Assembly: GCF_026343945.1 (NCBI RefSeq)
Contig: NZ_JAPKNJ010000001.1
Location: 496,001 to 560,000 of the forward strand
Source of the DNA: Kaistia algarum
Lineage (GTDB): Bacteria; Pseudomonadota; Alphaproteobacteria; Rhizobiales; Kaistiaceae
DNA length: 64,000 nucleotides
Direction of reading: 5' to 3'
The notes beneath the pieces were generated by a model, which saw nothing but the letters and a program-made list of their open reading frames with translations, searched no databases and had not been told where the DNA came from. The position numbers and the translations under genes were made by a program. Below, piece after piece: positions 36,376-44,295 of this stretch (positions are counted from its first letter, which is position 1; every line of letters starts with the position of its first letter).

Positions 36376-37296
36376 CTAGAAAAATCCGTCCAGCACCAGC
36401 CCCAGGAACACGACGAGGCCGAAGCTGCGGTTCGACTTGAACAGGTGCAGCGCCTTGTCGCCATTGTTCACGTCGATCGAGCGCACCTGGACCATTAGCT
36501 GCAGCGTGCCGAGCGCCAGCCCCGCCCAAGCGATCCAGCCGACGCCGGCCGTCCAGAAGGAGACCGCGAAGAAGAGCGTCGCGACCGCGTAGAAGAGGCC
36601 GACGAAGAGCGGCGTGCGGTCGCCGAAAAGGCGCGCGGTGGAGCGCACGCCCATGATGGCGTCGTCCTCCTTGTCCTGCAGCGCATAGATGGTGTCGTAG
36701 CCGATGGTCCAGGCGACGCCACCGGCAAAGAGCAGGATCGGCGGAAGCGCGAGCGAGCCATGCCAGGCCGCCCAGCCCATCAGTGCACCCCAGGAGAACG
36801 CCAGGCCAAGCACGCTCTGCGGCCAATCGGTGATCCGCTTCATGAAGGGATAGGCCGCGACCACGGCGAGCGAGGCGATGCCGAGCAGGATCGTGAAGCC
36901 GTTGAACGAAAGCAGCACGGCGAGGCCGACGAGCGCCTGAACCAGCAGGAAGATCTTCGCCGCACGCACCGAAACAGCGCCGCTCGGAATCGGCCGGGAG
37001 CGGGTGCGCGCCACGCCGGCGTCGAGATCGCGGTCGACGATGTCGTTATAGGTGCAGCCAGCGCCGCGCATGGCGACCGCGCCGACGAAGAACAGCACGA
37101 GATGCACGATGTTGGGCAGCGCCGCACCCGCCGAGGCGCTGGCAAGTGCAGCCGACCACCAGCAGGGAATGAGCAGCAGCCACCAGCCGATCGGCCGGTC
37201 CCAGCGCGCCAGCCGCGCATAGGGCTTCAGCCAGGACGGCGCATAGCGATCCGTAAGGTTTCCGCGTTGGGCGTCTGCGACGCGAATGTCGGTCAT
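36376..37296 (-). CDS. ubiA: 4-hydroxybenzoate polyprenyltransferase
   Basis: 306 residues, about eight or nine membrane helices. It attaches the polyprenyl tail to 4-hydroxybenzoate in ubiquinone synthesis at the inner membrane. Both aspartate-rich Mg-diphosphate motifs are present: NDIVDRDLD (residues 84-92) and YDTIYALQDKEDD. Start MTDIRVADAQ at 37296 is preferred over a longer frame to 37344. Confidence 0.95.
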   Translation of the reverse strand: MTDIRVADAQRGNLTDRYAPSWLKPYARLARWDRPIGWWLLLIPCWWSAALASASAGAALPNIVHLVLFFVGAVAMRGAGCTYNDIVDRDLDAGVARTRSRPIPSGAVSVRAAKIFLLVQALVGLAVLLSFNGFTILLGIASLAVVAAYPFMKRITDWPQSVLGLAFSWGALMGWAAWHGSLALPPILLFAGGVAWTIGYDTIYALQDKEDDAIMGVRSTARLFGDRTPLFVGLFYAVATLFFAVSFWTAGVGWIAWAGLALGTLQLMVQVRSIDVNNGDKALHLFKSNRSFGLVVFLGLVLDGFF

Positions 37297-37394
37297 GAGG
37301 CAAAGGTCCGGTGGCTCTGAATCGCCCGGACCATAGCACCGCACGCGGTTCGTTTCGACGGAAGCTGCCGCCGTCGCGGCAGCCCCGATCCGTC

Positions 37395-37901
37395 CTAGTG
37401 GTCGTGGCCGCCCGCCGCGTCGCAGGCGACATCCGGGTTCATGTCGGCGAAGGTGCCCTTCGGGTTCGGCTTCCAGGCCCAGACATGCAGCTCGTAGAAC
37501 GGGCCGAGGCCATAGCGGTTCGGCGCACCGGTGAAGCTGAAGAGATGGTCCTCGAGCGCCGCCGGCCCCTTGGCCGTGATGTATTCGACCGCCACCAGTT
37601 CGAGCGATCCACCGGCCTTCGGCTCGTACATCACCGCCTCGGGCTTGGCGATGTCGACGATATCGTCCTTGATATAGGCGGCGTTGACATAATGGATGCC
37701 CATCGCGCCGCCGTCGATGCCGCTGGCGCAGGGGATCGGCGCATAGCCCTCGTCGGTCGCGGCCGCGACGTCCTGAAAGCGCGCATTGGCCATGCGCACC
37801 TTGTCGGCCAGCGGATTGGCACTGTCCGCGAGGGCGGGTGCCGTCGTGGCGGCAAGGAGAAGGCCTGCAGCAAGGTGCATCATTCGAAAGCGGCTCGTCA
37901 T
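37395..37901 (-). CDS. exported hypothetical protein
   Basis: 168 residues. Signal peptide (MTSRFRMMHLAAGLLLAATT, cut near ALAD at residue ~26). The mature part has the block YAPIPCASGIDGGAMGIHYVNAAYI, a LVAVEYITAKGP strand and a C-terminal YELHVWAWKPNPKGTFADMNPDVAC, ending in GGHDH. Two cysteines probably pair in the periplasm; histidines at the end could hold metal. The family is found in many proteobacteria, but I know no function. Confidence 0.75.
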   Translation of the reverse strand: MTSRFRMMHLAAGLLLAATTAPALADSANPLADKVRMANARFQDVAAATDEGYAPIPCASGIDGGAMGIHYVNAAYIKDDIVDIAKPEAVMYEPKAGGSLELVAVEYITAKGPAALEDHLFSFTGAPNRYGLGPFYELHVWAWKPNPKGTFADMNPDVACDAAGGHDH

Positions 37902-37923
37902 TTCTGGAGTTCCTGTACTTAGT

Positions 37924-37975
37924 GGATGCCGCGACGCCGCGCAGCGAGGCTGCGCGGTCCCATCGCGGCGCATCC
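37924..37975 (-). terminator. long nested hairpin between DUF4242 and exported-protein genes
   Basis: Inner perfect stem CCGCGCAG (37937-37944) with CTGCGCGG (37950-37957). Outer arms GGATGCCGCGA (37924-37934) and TCGCGGCGCATCC (37963-37975) pair with a two-base bulge. It lies between two minus-strand genes (DUF4242 ends at 38008, the next starts at 37901). It may end or process the first transcript. No T run is seen. Confidence 0.45.
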
Positions 37976-38007
37976 GTTGAAACGCGTGTGCATTCGAGGC
38001 GGGGCGC

Positions 38008-38280
38008 TCAGCCGGCCGTCGACGGATCGATCTGCGCGGCGAGCTCGGTCACCCGGTTCGCCGGAAATCCCGCCTCGTGGGCGTGACGGCGGATGATGTC
38101 CGCGCTGGCCGCCTCGTGGACGCAATAGACCTTGTCGCCGGCGACATAGCTCGTGATCCATTTGTAGGGAACATCAAGGCCGCTGACGACCTCGTTCGAC
38201 TTGGCAGCGATCTCCTTGAGCTCGGCCGGGCTCAGCTTGTCGGCTCCGGGGATTTCGCGTTCGATGATATACGTTGGCAT
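38008..38280 (-). CDS. DUF4242 (SCO4226-like nickel-binding) protein
   Basis: 90 residues, MPTYIIEREIPGADKLSPAELKEIAAKSN start. It fits DUF4242, a small ferredoxin-like fold of which one member (Streptomyces SCO4226) binds nickel. The conserved YVAGDKVYCVHEAASADIIRRHAHEAGFP contains the histidine/cysteine cluster. It is divergent from the BTAD regulator at 38441, with about 160 bases between, so the regulator may control it. Confidence 0.85.
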   Translation of the reverse strand: MPTYIIEREIPGADKLSPAELKEIAAKSNEVVSGLDVPYKWITSYVAGDKVYCVHEAASADIIRRHAHEAGFPANRVTELAAQIDPSTAG

Positions 38281-38440
38281 GGGTCAGGCTCCTTCTGTTG
38301 GCTGACCCCGCCAAATTCTATGACCGGCGTTGGATGGCGCGCGCGGGCAGCGGATTTTACCTGCACTTTCCGTCCAACGCTCCGTCACACGGTCGCCGTG
38401 TTGCTGGAACGGAACGCCGATCGGTTTCGGAGGCTCTCGC

Positions 38441-40147
38441 ATGAACCGGATGATCCGCCTGCTCGGCGAGCCCGCCATCCTCGACGCCGATGCGCGCAGC
38501 CAGCCCGTCCGCGGCCATCAGGCCTGGGCGCTGCTCGCGCGGGTCGTGCTGGCGCGCGTACCGCTCGACCGGCGCCGCCTCGCCGAAGAACTCTTTCCCG
38601 AAACCGCCGATCCGCTCGGCGCGCTGCGCTGGTGCCTCGCCTCGCTGCGCAAGGCGCTCGACACATCGCAATGCCTGCGCGGCGATCCGATTGAGCGGGA
38701 TTTCCCGGCCGGCATCACGATCGACGTCTGCCGCCTGGACGAGGATGATTTCGACGTCGAGCAGGCCGGCCCGCTGCTCGGCGGCATCGACCCGCGATGC
38801 AGCCCGGAATTCTCGACCTGGCTGCTGGTCGAGCGGGAGCGCATTGCGGGCGTCATCGACGCCCGGATCCGCCGCGATGCCATCGCCGCCATCGCGGTCG
38901 GCGATCATGGCCGCGCCGTGCGATTGGCCGAACTCGGTGCGCGGCGCGATCCCTATAATGAGAGCGCCCATGTCCTGCTGGTGAAGAGCCTTGCCTGCGC
39001 CGGCCGCTATGAGGCGGCGCTCAGGCATGTCGAGGCGACCGAGGCCGTCTTCGTCGAAGAGCTGGGCGAAAAGCCCTCTCCCGCGCTGCGCAGCGCCGCC
39101 CGGCGGACCGTGTCCTCGCCGCCGGCCGGCATTTCGGCCGCCACCTTCGTCCAGTCGCTGATGCAATCCGGCCTCGCGGCGCTTTCGGCCGGCGCGACCG
39201 ACGCGGGCATCGATTGCCTGCGTCGCGCCGCCTATGACGCCGAGAAGGCCGGCGACGCATATCTCCTCGCCAGCGCGACTTTCGAACTCGGTACTGCGCT
39301 GGTGCATTCCGTCCGCGGCTATGACGACGAAGGCTCCGTGCTGCTGCGCCAGAGTACCGAGCTCTCCCGCCAATCGGGCTATGAGGGACTCGCCGCCTCC
39401 GCCTTTCGCGAGCTCGGCTATGTCGAGGCCATGGCGGGGCGGCGGCCGTCCGCTGCCAGCTATCTGGCGACGGCGAGCGAATTCACCCGCGATCCCGACA
39501 AGCTTGCCGGAATTCACGCCGTGATCGGCTTCAATCTGGTCGATTGGGGCCAGACGGATGAAGGTCTCGCGCATTATGCGCTGTCGCTCGACCATGCCCG
39601 GTCAGCCAAGAACCGCCATCGGGAAGCCTGGTCGCTCGGTCTCGGCGCCTGGGGAATGCTCGGCGCCGGCCGGCTCGACGAAGCCGATCGATGGCTCGCC
39701 GAATGCATGAAGCTGGTCGAGGCGCAGCGCTGGCTGGCCTTCCGCCCCTGGCCAGTCGCCGTCCTCGGCGAGACGCGCCTGCGGCAGGGCCGCAATCCGG
39801 CGACGCTGCGGCCGCTGCTCGAGGAGGCCTTCGCGCTCAGCTGCCAGCTCGGCGACCCATGCTGGGAGGCAGCCATCGCGCGCGTGCTCGCCCTCACCTA
39901 TGCGGCGACGAGCGATCTGACGCTCGCTGCCGAATGGCTCGCCGAAGCGCGGCGGCGCTGCACCCGCGACAAGGATGCCTATGCCGCCCTGCAGGTCGAG
40001 ATCCTGGCAAGCCAGGTCCAGATCTTCGCCGCGCAAGAGGATGGGGCACTGGCGCAGGTGACGGCGCGCGATTGGGTTTCTCTCGCCGCCAAGACCCACA
40101 TGGACCACCACGTCGCCCGCGCGGCGGCGTTCATCGCCGCCGGCTAG
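38441..40147 (+). CDS. BTAD/TPR transcriptional activator (SARP-like, atypical)
   Basis: 568 residues. The start MNRMIRLLGEPAILDADARSQPVRGHQAWALLARVVLA resembles the OmpR-type winged helix of AfsR/SARP proteins, followed by a bacterial transcriptional activation domain (about residues 95-235, with DPYNESAHVLLVKSLACAGRYEAALRHVEATEAVFVEELGEKPS). The rest is helical TPR-like repeat to the end. No NB-ARC ATPase is present between them. The regulator is divergent from DUF4242. CGGAGG before ATG 38441 sets the start. The signal is unknown. Confidence 0.8.
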   Translation: MNRMIRLLGEPAILDADARSQPVRGHQAWALLARVVLARVPLDRRRLAEELFPETADPLGALRWCLASLRKALDTSQCLRGDPIERDFPAGITIDVCRLDEDDFDVEQAGPLLGGIDPRCSPEFSTWLLVERERIAGVIDARIRRDAIAAIAVGDHGRAVRLAELGARRDPYNESAHVLLVKSLACAGRYEAALRHVEATEAVFVEELGEKPSPALRSAARRTVSSPPAGISAATFVQSLMQSGLAALSAGATDAGIDCLRRAAYDAEKAGDAYLLASATFELGTALVHSVRGYDDEGSVLLRQSTELSRQSGYEGLAASAFRELGYVEAMAGRRPSAASYLATASEFTRDPDKLAGIHAVIGFNLVDWGQTDEGLAHYALSLDHARSAKNRHREAWSLGLGAWGMLGAGRLDEADRWLAECMKLVEAQRWLAFRPWPVAVLGETRLRQGRNPATLRPLLEEAFALSCQLGDPCWEAAIARVLALTYAATSDLTLAAEWLAEARRRCTRDKDAYAALQVEILASQVQIFAAQEDGALAQVTARDWVSLAAKTHMDHHVARAAAFIAAG

Positions 40148-40153
40148 GACGCC

Positions 40154-41515
40154 TCAGGCCTCCATGTCGACGTGCTGCGTCTCTTTGCCGAGGAGCAGCG
40201 CGATCAGCGTCAGCACCGCCATGGCCGAGAGGTAGAGCCCGACATAGAATGGGCTGCCGCCGCCATAGCTCCACAGCGCCACCGCGATGAAGGGCGCGAC
40301 CGCCGCGCCCAGGATCGACGAGACATTGTAGGAGACGCCCGAGCCGGTGTAGCGGACATTGGCCGGGAACAGTTCCGGCAGCAGCGCGCCCATCGGCCCG
40401 AAGGTCAGGCCCATCAGCGTGAAGCCGAGAATGAGCCAGGCCATCACGCCGATCGTGCCGGCCGAGAGCATCGGCACCCAGAGCAGGCCGAAGAGGATGA
40501 TGCCGAGTGTGACGCCGATCAGCGTCTTGCGGCGGCCATGCCGCTCGGCCCAGGGGCCCGAGACCAGCGTGAAGATGCCGAAGAACACGACGCCGATGAT
40601 CATCATCATCACGAAGGTCGTGTAGTTATACCCAAGTCCGGGAAGCTTGCCGTCGATGGCGGCGCGGCCATAGGAGAGCGAGAACGTCGTCATCAGATAG
40701 AAGAGGACGTAGGTCGCCAGCATGTAGAACGTGCCGAGGATCAGTTCGCGCCAGTGCAACTGGAAGGCGCTCGCGAGCGGGACCTTCTGCACCTTGCCGC
40801 TCTTCACCGTCTTCTCGAAGGCCGCGCTTTCGACGAGATGCAGGCGGACCCAGAGGCCGACGATCACCATCACGGCCGAGAACAGGAATGGAATGCGCCA
40901 GCCCCAGGCGAGGAAGGCGTCGGACGGGCGCGTCGGATCATCGGAAGGCAGCAGCCAGGCGATGATCAGAAAGAGGCCGTTGGCGATGATGAAGCCGATC
41001 GGCGCGCCGAGCTGCGGGAAGGTGCCGAAGATGGCGCGCTTGCCGGCCGGGGCGTTTTCCGTCGCGACCAGCGCCGCGCCGCTCCATTCGCCGCCAAGCG
41101 CGAAGCCCTGAGCGAGGCGCAATATGACGAGGAACAGCGGGGCGAACCAGCCGACGCTCGGATAAGTCGGCAGGCAGCCGATCAGGAAGGTGGCGACGCC
41201 CATGGTGAGCAGCGCTCCGACCAGCGTGATCTTGCGGCCGCGGCGGTCGCCCAGATGTCCGAAGAAGATCGCGCCGAGCGGGCGCGCCACCATCGCCGCG
41301 CCAAAGATCGCGAAGGAGGCGAGCAGCGCCGTCGTCGGATTGCCGGCTGGTAAGAACAGATGCGGGAACACCAGCACCGCGGCCGTAGCATAGACGTAGA
41401 AATCATAGAATTCGATCGTCGTGCCGACGAGGCTCGCCAGGATCACGCGAGAGCGCGGATTGGCAGGAGCGGCCGGGGCGGCGGAACGGCGCGCAGTGGC
41501 AGCGGGGGAGGACAT
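40154..41515 (-). CDS. MFS transporter, metabolite:H+ symporter (MHS) family
   Basis: 453 residues, 12 membrane helices. Typical of MHS (ProP, ShiA, KgtP): IEFYDFYVYATAAVLVFPHLF in helix 1, GHLGDRRGRK between helices 2 and 3, and RLAQGFALGGEWSGAALVATENAP in helix 4. It imports an organic acid, amino acid or osmolyte with protons. Convergent with the BTAD regulator. The Met at 41515 (MSSPAATARRS) starts the coding-like region. Confidence 0.9.
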   Translation of the reverse strand: MSSPAATARRSAAPAAPANPRSRVILASLVGTTIEFYDFYVYATAAVLVFPHLFLPAGNPTTALLASFAIFGAAMVARPLGAIFFGHLGDRRGRKITLVGALLTMGVATFLIGCLPTYPSVGWFAPLFLVILRLAQGFALGGEWSGAALVATENAPAGKRAIFGTFPQLGAPIGFIIANGLFLIIAWLLPSDDPTRPSDAFLAWGWRIPFLFSAVMVIVGLWVRLHLVESAAFEKTVKSGKVQKVPLASAFQLHWRELILGTFYMLATYVLFYLMTTFSLSYGRAAIDGKLPGLGYNYTTFVMMMIIGVVFFGIFTLVSGPWAERHGRRKTLIGVTLGIILFGLLWVPMLSAGTIGVMAWLILGFTLMGLTFGPMGALLPELFPANVRYTGSGVSYNVSSILGAAVAPFIAVALWSYGGGSPFYVGLYLSAMAVLTLIALLLGKETQHVDMEA

Positions 41516-41688
41516 GAAAGCGCGTCTCCTGACACGAAGAGCCGGACGGTCGCCACCGGCCCGGCTCAATCCAATAAGCCCACATAGGGGGCGAGCGTCG
41601 TGGCGGAGGGATGAGCCGCCACAGCACAATTTTCAAGCGTTTTGTCGCGCCGGCGCAGCGTTTTCGGGTGGCGTCGGCGCGAATTCCC

Positions 41689-42459
41689 CTACCGCGCCGT
41701 CCAGCCGCCATCGACGAGCAGCGTCTGGCCGGTCACCAGCGAGGCGGCGTCGGAGGCGAGGAAGACGACGGCGCCGGCGACTTCCTTCGGCTCGCCGATG
41801 CGGTGCAGCGCCGCGATGCGCTCGATCACGTCGGCCCTGAAATCCACGTCGGAGAGCATGTCCGCCGTACCGTCGGTCTCGATGAAGGTCGGCGCCACGC
41901 AATTGACGCGGACATTACGCGCGCCCCATTCGACGGCGAAACATTTGGTCATATGCGCCACCGCTGCCTTGGCGAGGCAGTAGATCCCCTCGCCCGGCAG
42001 CGCGATGGCGCCGGCCTGCGAGCCGATATTGATGATCGAGCCCGCGCCCCGCGCCAGCATGTGGCGGCCGACATATTGGGTCAGGAAAAAGGTCGACTTC
42101 ACGTTGAAATCGACGGTGAAATCGAACTCGTCCTCGCTCGACTCCGTCAGCATCGAGCCGACGCCGCCGCCGGCATTATTGACCAGAATGTCGATGGCGC
42201 CCCACTGCGCGATCACCGTGTCCACCGCCGCATAGGCCTGCGGCAGCTGCATCACATCCATCGGCAGCTTGAGCGCGCGCCGGCCCATCGCCTCGATCTC
42301 GGCCGCGAGTCCGCCATCGCTGGCCGCGTCGCGAAGCCCGAGCGCGATATCGGCGCCCTGGGCTGCCAGCGCCAGCGCGATGGCCCGCCCGAGCCCGCGC
42401 CCGGCGCCGGTGACGAGCGCGACGCGCCCGGAAAGGTCGAAGCTCGGCAGATCGGTCAT
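41689..42459 (-). CDS. short-chain dehydrogenase/reductase
   Basis: 256 residues of the classical SDR family. NAD(P) loop TGAGRGLGRAIA (about residues 18-29), NNAGGG, catalytic Ser in INIGSQAG, and the Tyr-x3-Lys in IYCLAKAAVAHMTK. The C-terminal LASDAASLVTGQTLLVDGGWTA is standard. Substrate unassigned; a sugar or 3-oxoacyl reductase is likely. Upstream lies the MarR-GNAT gene on the same strand, 59 bases away. Confidence 0.92.
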   Translation of the reverse strand: MTDLPSFDLSGRVALVTGAGRGLGRAIALALAAQGADIALGLRDAASDGGLAAEIEAMGRRALKLPMDVMQLPQAYAAVDTVIAQWGAIDILVNNAGGGVGSMLTESSEDEFDFTVDFNVKSTFFLTQYVGRHMLARGAGSIINIGSQAGAIALPGEGIYCLAKAAVAHMTKCFAVEWGARNVRVNCVAPTFIETDGTADMLSDVDFRADVIERIAALHRIGEPKEVAGAVVFLASDAASLVTGQTLLVDGGWTAR

Positions 42460-42518
42460 GGCTTCCTCCGCTTTTCGTTGCCGCAAGCCTAACGGCAATG
42501 CGAGAGGGAGGCGAGGCG

Positions 42519-43394
42519 TCAGAGGCGCTTCTCGAAGAAGGCGTCGGGATAGGGATCGTCGTTGAAGCGGGGGATTTCGGTCCAGCCGCTCGTCTCGTAA
42601 AGCCGGCGCGCCTCCGGCAACGCGCGATTGGTATCGAGGCGCAGCCGCGCCATGCCGAGGCTGCGCGCCACGGCTTCCGCCTCCTGCATCAGCCGGCGGG
42701 CGAGGCCGAGGCCGCGGGCCGAGGGCGCGACCCAGAGGCGCTTCACCTCGCCGATCGCGCCGCCATTTCCCTTCAGCCCGACGCAGCCGAGCGGCAGGCC
42801 GTCCGAGAGCGCGATCAGGAAGGCGCCGCGCGGGGCGATCATGTCGGCCGCCTCCGGATCGCGGGATCGTGAAACCTCGAAGCCGTGCTCGAAGCGGCGC
42901 GCGAGTTCGGCATAATATTGTTCGAGGCACCCGCGTGCCGCCGCGCCGCGCGGGTCCACCGCTTCGATGGCGATCCGGTCGCGGCAGAGCGCCGTCGCGA
43001 CGAGGTCCATCGCCGCGAGCAACGCCTCCTTCTGGGGATGGCGCTCGATCAACGCCTCGGCGCGCTCATTCGAGATCGTCTCGTAGGCCTGGAATTCGCG
43101 ATTTCCCGCCGCCGTCAGCCGCGCGATCCGCCGCCGAGCATCGGCTGCGCTCGCCACCGTCTCGACCAGGCCTTCCTCCTCAAGGCCGCGCAGCAGGCGG
43201 CTCATCAGGCCCGAATCGAGCCGAAGATAGTCGCGCACTTCCCCGACATCGCCGCGCCCGTGCCCGATTGCATTCAATACCCGCGCCGACCCGAGCGGCC
43301 GGCCTCGTCCCAGAAACGAATGATCGAGCGCGCCGACCTCGGAGGTGACGGCACGGTTGAAGCGGCGGATGCGGGCGACTGCGTCGAATGACAT
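42519..43394 (-). CDS. MarR-like HTH / GNAT acetyltransferase fusion
   Basis: 291 residues in two parts. Residues 1-145 are a MarR winged helix (LRLDSGLMSRLLRGLEEEGLVETVASAADARRRIARLT with the wing). Residues 150-291 are a GNAT acetyltransferase (VKRLWVAPSARGLGLARRLMQEAEAVA, the acetyl-CoA loop). Such fusions occur in many actinobacteria and proteobacteria; the acetyl acceptor is unknown. A perfect palindrome sits directly before the start codon, suggesting self-control. SDR follows downstream. Confidence 0.9.
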   Translation of the reverse strand: MSFDAVARIRRFNRAVTSEVGALDHSFLGRGRPLGSARVLNAIGHGRGDVGEVRDYLRLDSGLMSRLLRGLEEEGLVETVASAADARRRIARLTAAGNREFQAYETISNERAEALIERHPQKEALLAAMDLVATALCRDRIAIEAVDPRGAAARGCLEQYYAELARRFEHGFEVSRSRDPEAADMIAPRGAFLIALSDGLPLGCVGLKGNGGAIGEVKRLWVAPSARGLGLARRLMQEAEAVARSLGMARLRLDTNRALPEARRLYETSGWTEIPRFNDDPYPDAFFEKRL

Positions 43395-43396
43395 GA

Positions 43397-43416
43397 TATC
43401 TGACTTTAGTCAGATA
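43397..43416. promoter_or_regulatory. palindromic operator at the MarR-GNAT start
   Basis: TATCTGACTTTAGTCAGATA: arms TATCTGAC and GTCAGATA are exact reverse complements with a TTTA spacer, two bases before the start codon on the minus strand. The form (inverted repeat, A/T edges, about 20 bp) fits a MarR dimer site for autoregulation. Binding is inferred. Confidence 0.65.
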
Positions 43417-43451
43417 AATCGGCCGGTCAAGCTGTGCCGCTCGTGGGGGCA

Positions 43452-43481
43452 GCCGCCGCGCCGCGAGCGTGGCGCAGCGGC
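43452..43481 (-). terminator. possible hairpin downstream of the DUF2231 gene
   Basis: GCCGCCGCGCC (43452-43462) against GGCGCAGCGGC (43471-43481), one mismatch in 11, loop of eight. It is just after the DUF2231 stop and before the MarR-GNAT operator. No T run. Confidence 0.35.
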
Positions 43482-43488
43482 CCATCCT

Positions 43489-43959
43489 CTAGCCGCCCGA
43501 AGCGGCTTTAGCGACGTTGACGCCGAGGTCGAACACCAGGCGGCCGCCATAACTCGCGGTGACAACCACCAGAGCCGCGCCGGCGATGGCAACCAGCGGG
43601 AAGAGGAAGGCGACAGGCCGCGTGAGCCGGACATCCTTGAACCATAGAGCGGCGCGGATCACGGCCCAAACGGTGAGTGCGATCGCCACCATGCCGCCGA
43701 GGCTCTCGTGCACTTCCGCCACATCACTGGAAAAGCCGCCGGCCTCGGCGTAGTCGAGCGCCAAGCCGCCGAAATAATAGGTCGCCAATGCGGCGAGCGC
43801 CGCCAGGACGGCGAGCCCCACGGAGACGTTGCCGGTCGCGGTCCGGCCGGTGACGCTATAGCCGAGCAAGGTCGCCACGAGATCAAAGCCGGCAAGCAGG
43901 AAGATCAACACGATCGGGAAATGCACGAGCATCGGGTGGATATGCTGGACGGGAACCAT
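43489..43959 (-). CDS. DUF2231 family membrane protein
   Basis: 156 residues, four membrane helices. The start MVPVQHIHPMLVHFPIVLIFLLAGFDLVA has the HPMLVHFP motif typical of DUF2231, with histidines that may bind heme or metal. Later helices: ALATYYFGGLALDYAEAG, GGMVAIALTVWAVIRAALWF, VAFLFPLVAIAGAALVVVTASYGGRLVF. Function unknown; related membrane proteins accompany cytochromes. Start at 43959 with GGAGTCC upstream. Confidence 0.85.
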   Translation of the reverse strand: MVPVQHIHPMLVHFPIVLIFLLAGFDLVATLLGYSVTGRTATGNVSVGLAVLAALAALATYYFGGLALDYAEAGGFSSDVAEVHESLGGMVAIALTVWAVIRAALWFKDVRLTRPVAFLFPLVAIAGAALVVVTASYGGRLVFDLGVNVAKAASGG

Positions 43960-44295
43960 GCAGGACTCCTTCTGTCGCCCCCGGCGCTCTGGCCGACGGG
44001 GCGGATGTCGAGCCCACTCGTGATTCAAACGCTAGCACGGCCGCGGCGGGCCTGAATTGATCTGCGGCAATTGGCCCGCCCCGAACGGCCGCGTCCGACG
44101 GGGGCCAGGCGGCACGGCACGCATCCATTTGCCGTTGCATGCAAGGCCGATGTCGGTAAAGCTGCCGCCAGGCGAAGCACAACGCAGCGATCCTGCGGCG
44201 GCGGCGCAGGTTTTCTCAAGATATTCCGGTCATTGGGCAGGTGGCGGGTCGCTCGACCTCTTCAACCTCACGACACCACGATGACGGGGATAGAA

